From contig JAAOOA010000002.1 of NCBI GenBank assembly GCA_012861695.1, positions 33,252,873 through 33,316,872 on the forward strand: a stretch of 64,000 nt of DNA. Direction: 5' to 3'. The number at the start of each line of letters is the position of its first letter. Within the stretch, counting starts at the first letter, position 1. Of the stretch, positions 55,177-64,000 are shown piece after piece. The translations under genes and the position numbers were made by a program. The stretch is from Trematomus loennbergii. Lineage: Eukaryota; Chordata; Actinopteri; Perciformes; Nototheniidae. Under the pieces are notes generated by a model, which had not been told where the DNA came from, did not search any database, and saw nothing but the letters and a program-made list of their open reading frames with translations.

Positions 55177-58100
55177 TTTATTACAGCTGATTTCTGTTCA
55201 ATATCCCTCTGCCAACACAATGGTAAATATAATACAAACAAAATAGTAAATTTGATCCTATTTTTATTCTGTTTTATGAATCTTTTTACACAATTTAAAT
55301 CCACTTTTAGTACTTTACCATCTCCATAATCTCTCTGACATTCAATAACAAGTTCCACCATCTATACATTTTAATACAGGTTATGAGTTGTAGTGGTAAT
55401 GTGCCAAAGAAGAATACTGACATCTTCAAAGAAATGCAATCTCTTTTCATAATTTGCCTGTCGCCACATCCTCTTTCCAGCCTTTTAACTTTGGCCACTA
55501 AAACCAGAACCGACTTGTTTTTTGTTTCATAGATTTCTTGCCGTCAGTCCACTGATAGGTGTAACCCTGGAGATGAGACAATGCAGTGGTCTCTGGGCTT
55601 GGCAACTCAGGTATGGCACAGTGTTTGACCATAGAAAGGATCGCCATTTTTGTTGCAGACTCTCGTTCGGTATCCCATAAGCTTTCAGTCAGTAGGACAA
55701 AATTTGACATCAAAGTTAAAAATATAAAATAAAATCCCAGTCTGTGGAGAGGTCCCATGACTGACAATGATTGACAACAATATCCAGACTCCCTCACACA
55801 CAACATTGACATAAAAGCGAACAGAATCTGTGCATACAGACTTAAGGTTGGCATGTATGTGAGGTTTGATTGGCCTAACATTCAAACTTGGCTTTTGACT
55901 TAAGGTAAGATTCCGATCATGATAAATACATTCCCCTTTTCTTTACCAAATATCAACAAATCAGAAAATAAATGATAAATATAATCTGCTGTGTTAAAGT
56001 AGCTGGAACTAGTCACTCTGCATTAAACAAATAAAAGGTTTTGGGACCAAACCATATGTAACTTGATAAAATGCATACCTTTCGCAGATAGGATATATAC
56101 ACATGTGGAAACTTAACATCCCACCTATTTAAGAAACAGACCCCAGCAATTGTGTCCTCAATTGTGATAGGAATATATCACAGTATGACATTCAGAGAGC
56201 GCCAGCATCTGAAGAAACGTCTCTGAATCAGAGTGGATTGGGGACAAATGATCAAATGTGTGCAGTAGGGGAGAACAGACTCTGCAGTGAAGATGCCGCC
56301 GGACTTAAGAGTGGCATTTTAAGTGGATGACTGAATTCATGCATTTGTGTCTGTAGACAAAACCAAGAGTATCTTCCAATGTGATGTCCAAAACAACTTA
56401 ATAAAAAAAAACACTTTGACAGTTTGCTAATATCAGTGTGGTCTGTCAGTTAAATAAAGTTAGTTTTAGAAATTATTTTCTTAAAATGTGAGTTTAGTTT
56501 TAAATGTTTTCTTTAATAAAATATACACATATGAACATTTAACTCCAGCTTTGTGATTCGATGGAGCATATATTCTAATTCTCTCTGGATCCTTATCCGT
56601 AATGGCCTCTTCAACAAAAAATGTTAAAAACTATTTGTATGGAAATGGAAAGCCTAAGTAGAACAGAGTCTGTTAGAAAGGTTTAAAGGGTACCCACTTC
56701 TCAGATGTTTCAACCACAAACCAGAGAAAAAGGAGCGAGCAGAGAAAGATATTATTAGAGGAACTGCTAGAGCTATCAAAGGAATTCCTAAGTGCTTTTT
56801 GCCACATACATTTTGTATTTGGCTGTTTTCACAATGTGTGTGTTCACTCAATGTTACATTTAGATGTCTCTGATAAAATGTCATGCTTGAGATGGTGTAA
56901 TATTTTAAACTTAGCACCGTACATTTTTAGTGTTATTTAACTGGGACCTAACGTTTTTAAGGTTGCAGAGTTTCTTAGATGTGCCAAGCCTGCTGTCATG
57001 GTCATGACAATTCATCTTCAAATTGCGCTCTTATGGACACTTTCATTTAGCACAGTTCAGTTTTTCATCGTGACTGTAGGGAAATCATATTTTAGAAACC
57101 TCACACATCCTCTATTCAATCTGAATTCAGCATAGACACAAAGAGGGAATAACCAGCAACAGCTGTATTTCAAACAGTACAAGCTGCAGGAAGAAGGAAT
57201 TTGCTCTTATTCATATACTGTATGTTAAAATAAACTAGATATTGGCCGTACTTGGCGAATTGCTCCTACAACATCACAACACGGGTTAGCTCAACTCCTC
57301 AACTTAACTACATACGTACCGATGAAACAATAATCCACCAGGTGCTATTTTCTTTCCTTACACATTTTCTGCTGTATAAAGTGCTTTGAAAAAGGCAGCA
57401 GTTTAAAAAAGGCACTAATAAAAATGAATCAACAGATCAATACTAGAATAGTTTTTGAAGGCAAATGAGTCTCCTCTTCCCCCTCAACACAATTCCTCCT
57501 GTGAATGTGTGCAATGACATTCTCTAACGCAAGTTCCCCCATAGAGGACCACAACTCTAAAGACCAAAAATAAAGTGACTGATTTACACAAGTCCTTTCT
57601 CTATTGCTCACCCTTTTTAAGACTGAAACCAACTTTTCTGCATACACAGTGAAAACAGTGATCTGAGAAAACTATTTGAGACTCGTGGAACTAAAGTCAA
57701 GCTTAACTAAACGTACACTGAATATAAACTAATGCATTTTATTTATTAAACTATAAACATCTAAGACTAAAAGGTTAAAAGGCACTGTAGTAGTGTTATA
57801 GCATAAGCCTGAAACGGTTAATAATATTGAATTTGGCTCTCGTTCTAAGTGTCATTTTGGCTGATGAACAGGAAATCAGGGAAAATAAAACTAGTGAGTA
57901 AAAGGAAGCACCGAATTCATCACAATGACCATTACAGCAGGCTGGTATCACAGCAGCGAAGCATTTTAAGTTAGGCATGCTGAGTCAGAGAATCGACCAG
58001 TGTATAACTGAATATGAATCTGGAGTTTGAAGGAGAGAGGGCGGGGGTAAATAAATGTTATGATTGTTTGAGACGACATTTCTAAAGACATCGTAAGCAC

Positions 58101-58494
58101 ATGTCAAAGGCATGTGTTTCATGTGCAAAATGAGAGCAATGGCTGTAAATAGCACACAACATATATTCAAGCAGGAGAGAACTGTAAAGAAAAACAGATG
58201 GGAGTATTATTTGTTGACACTCAAATTACTGTTGTAACATAATTCTAAGGATCTGCATGTGTGCCGATAATCTGCCGTGAGGAGGGGCTGCGTCTCTTCC
58301 AGCCCTTTTGACCTGAGCAACACTAATTTCATCGCACATCCACATCTGTACACAGGAGGGGAGGGGGAGGGGGGGGGGGGTGGTCTCAGGGAAAGAGACA
58401 GAGCAGCAGAGCTACGCCAATACTCTGTCCTGCTGTGCTTGTTTTGATTCTACGTCTCCACGCTCAGATTCTGACTCCGGGGCTGAAAGGGGAC
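55177..58494 (-). other. taok1: Putative 3' UTR of taok1
   Basis: No separate gene is recognised. A minus-strand AATAAA (55182-55177) would end a 3.3-kb 3' UTR; long 3' UTRs are usual for TAOK1. A poly-G tract lies at about 58357-58382. The 127-aa minus-strand frame at 55498-55881 shows no protein family features. Confidence 0.45.
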
Positions 58495-63937
<5,443 letters not shown>

Positions 63938-64000
63938 TCAATGAGATGTTTGTAAAAACAAAAACTCATTTTTATCTTGTGATGTGAATTACAACAGCGA

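Noticed and set aside
55498..55881. 127-aa minus-strand frame between the small membrane-protein gene and taok1
   Set aside because: It lies in the probable taok1 3' UTR, overlaps another frame and shows no family features.
58357..58382. Poly-G tract as a G-quadruplex regulatory site
   Set aside because: It is a plain mononucleotide run in the presumed taok1 3' UTR, and the sense transcript would carry C, not G.

Overview
This is a vertebrate nuclear window, almost certainly from a teleost fish. Genes are split by short introns with GT-AG ends (plus a few rare types). The proteins are recognisable vertebrate orthologues. The non-coding DNA is full of fish-type repeats: hAT, Harbinger-like and piggyBac-like non-autonomous elements, L2 and CR1/Rex-like LINE tails, a tRNA-derived SINE and many microsatellites. 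No prokaryotic, organellar or CRISPR feature is seen. Exon boundaries were read by eye and may be off by 1-2 bases.

Layout. From 1 to about 26 kb there is no convincing host gene: it is a repeat-rich desert holding at least five datable mobile elements and a few segments that look like conserved regulatory DNA. From 26 to 29 kb lies a minus-strand SOCS4/5-type gene (probably socs9). From about 29.0 to 41.4 kb lies samd4b (Smaug2, minus strand, 12 coding exons, long putative 3' UTR). From 43.1 to 44.6 kb is gmfg (plus strand, 7 exons, complete, 142 aa). From 45.2 to 50.0 kb is paf1 (minus strand, 14 exons, complete, 537 aa), tail-to-tail with gmfg. From 51.4 to 53.7 kb is a small, unrecognised single-pass membrane protein gene (minus strand, 74 aa). 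From about 55.2 kb to the window end is the 3' two-thirds of taok1 (minus strand, 12 exons from the end of the kinase domain to the stop); its 5' part lies outside the window.

The genes form no pathway together but the order carries information. GMFG, SAMD4B and PAF1 are neighbours on human 19q13, and the paralogues GMFB, SAMD4A and SOCS4 are neighbours on human 14q22. A SOCS4/5-type gene beside samd4b therefore looks like an ohnologue of SOCS4/SOCS5 that mammals lost from the 19q13 paralogon.

Points that most merit a second look: a 92-nt AT-AC (U12-type) intron and a GC-AG intron in the same small gmfg gene; single-base frameshifts in mononucleotide runs in conserved C-terminal parts of both samd4b and taok1; a samd4b intron whose expected acceptor lacks AG; the socs gene with no in-frame ATG; a repeat carrying five RFX (X-box)-like palindromes at mostly ~146-bp spacing; and a piggyBac-like element inserted into a Harbinger-like element with both ends of the break still readable.
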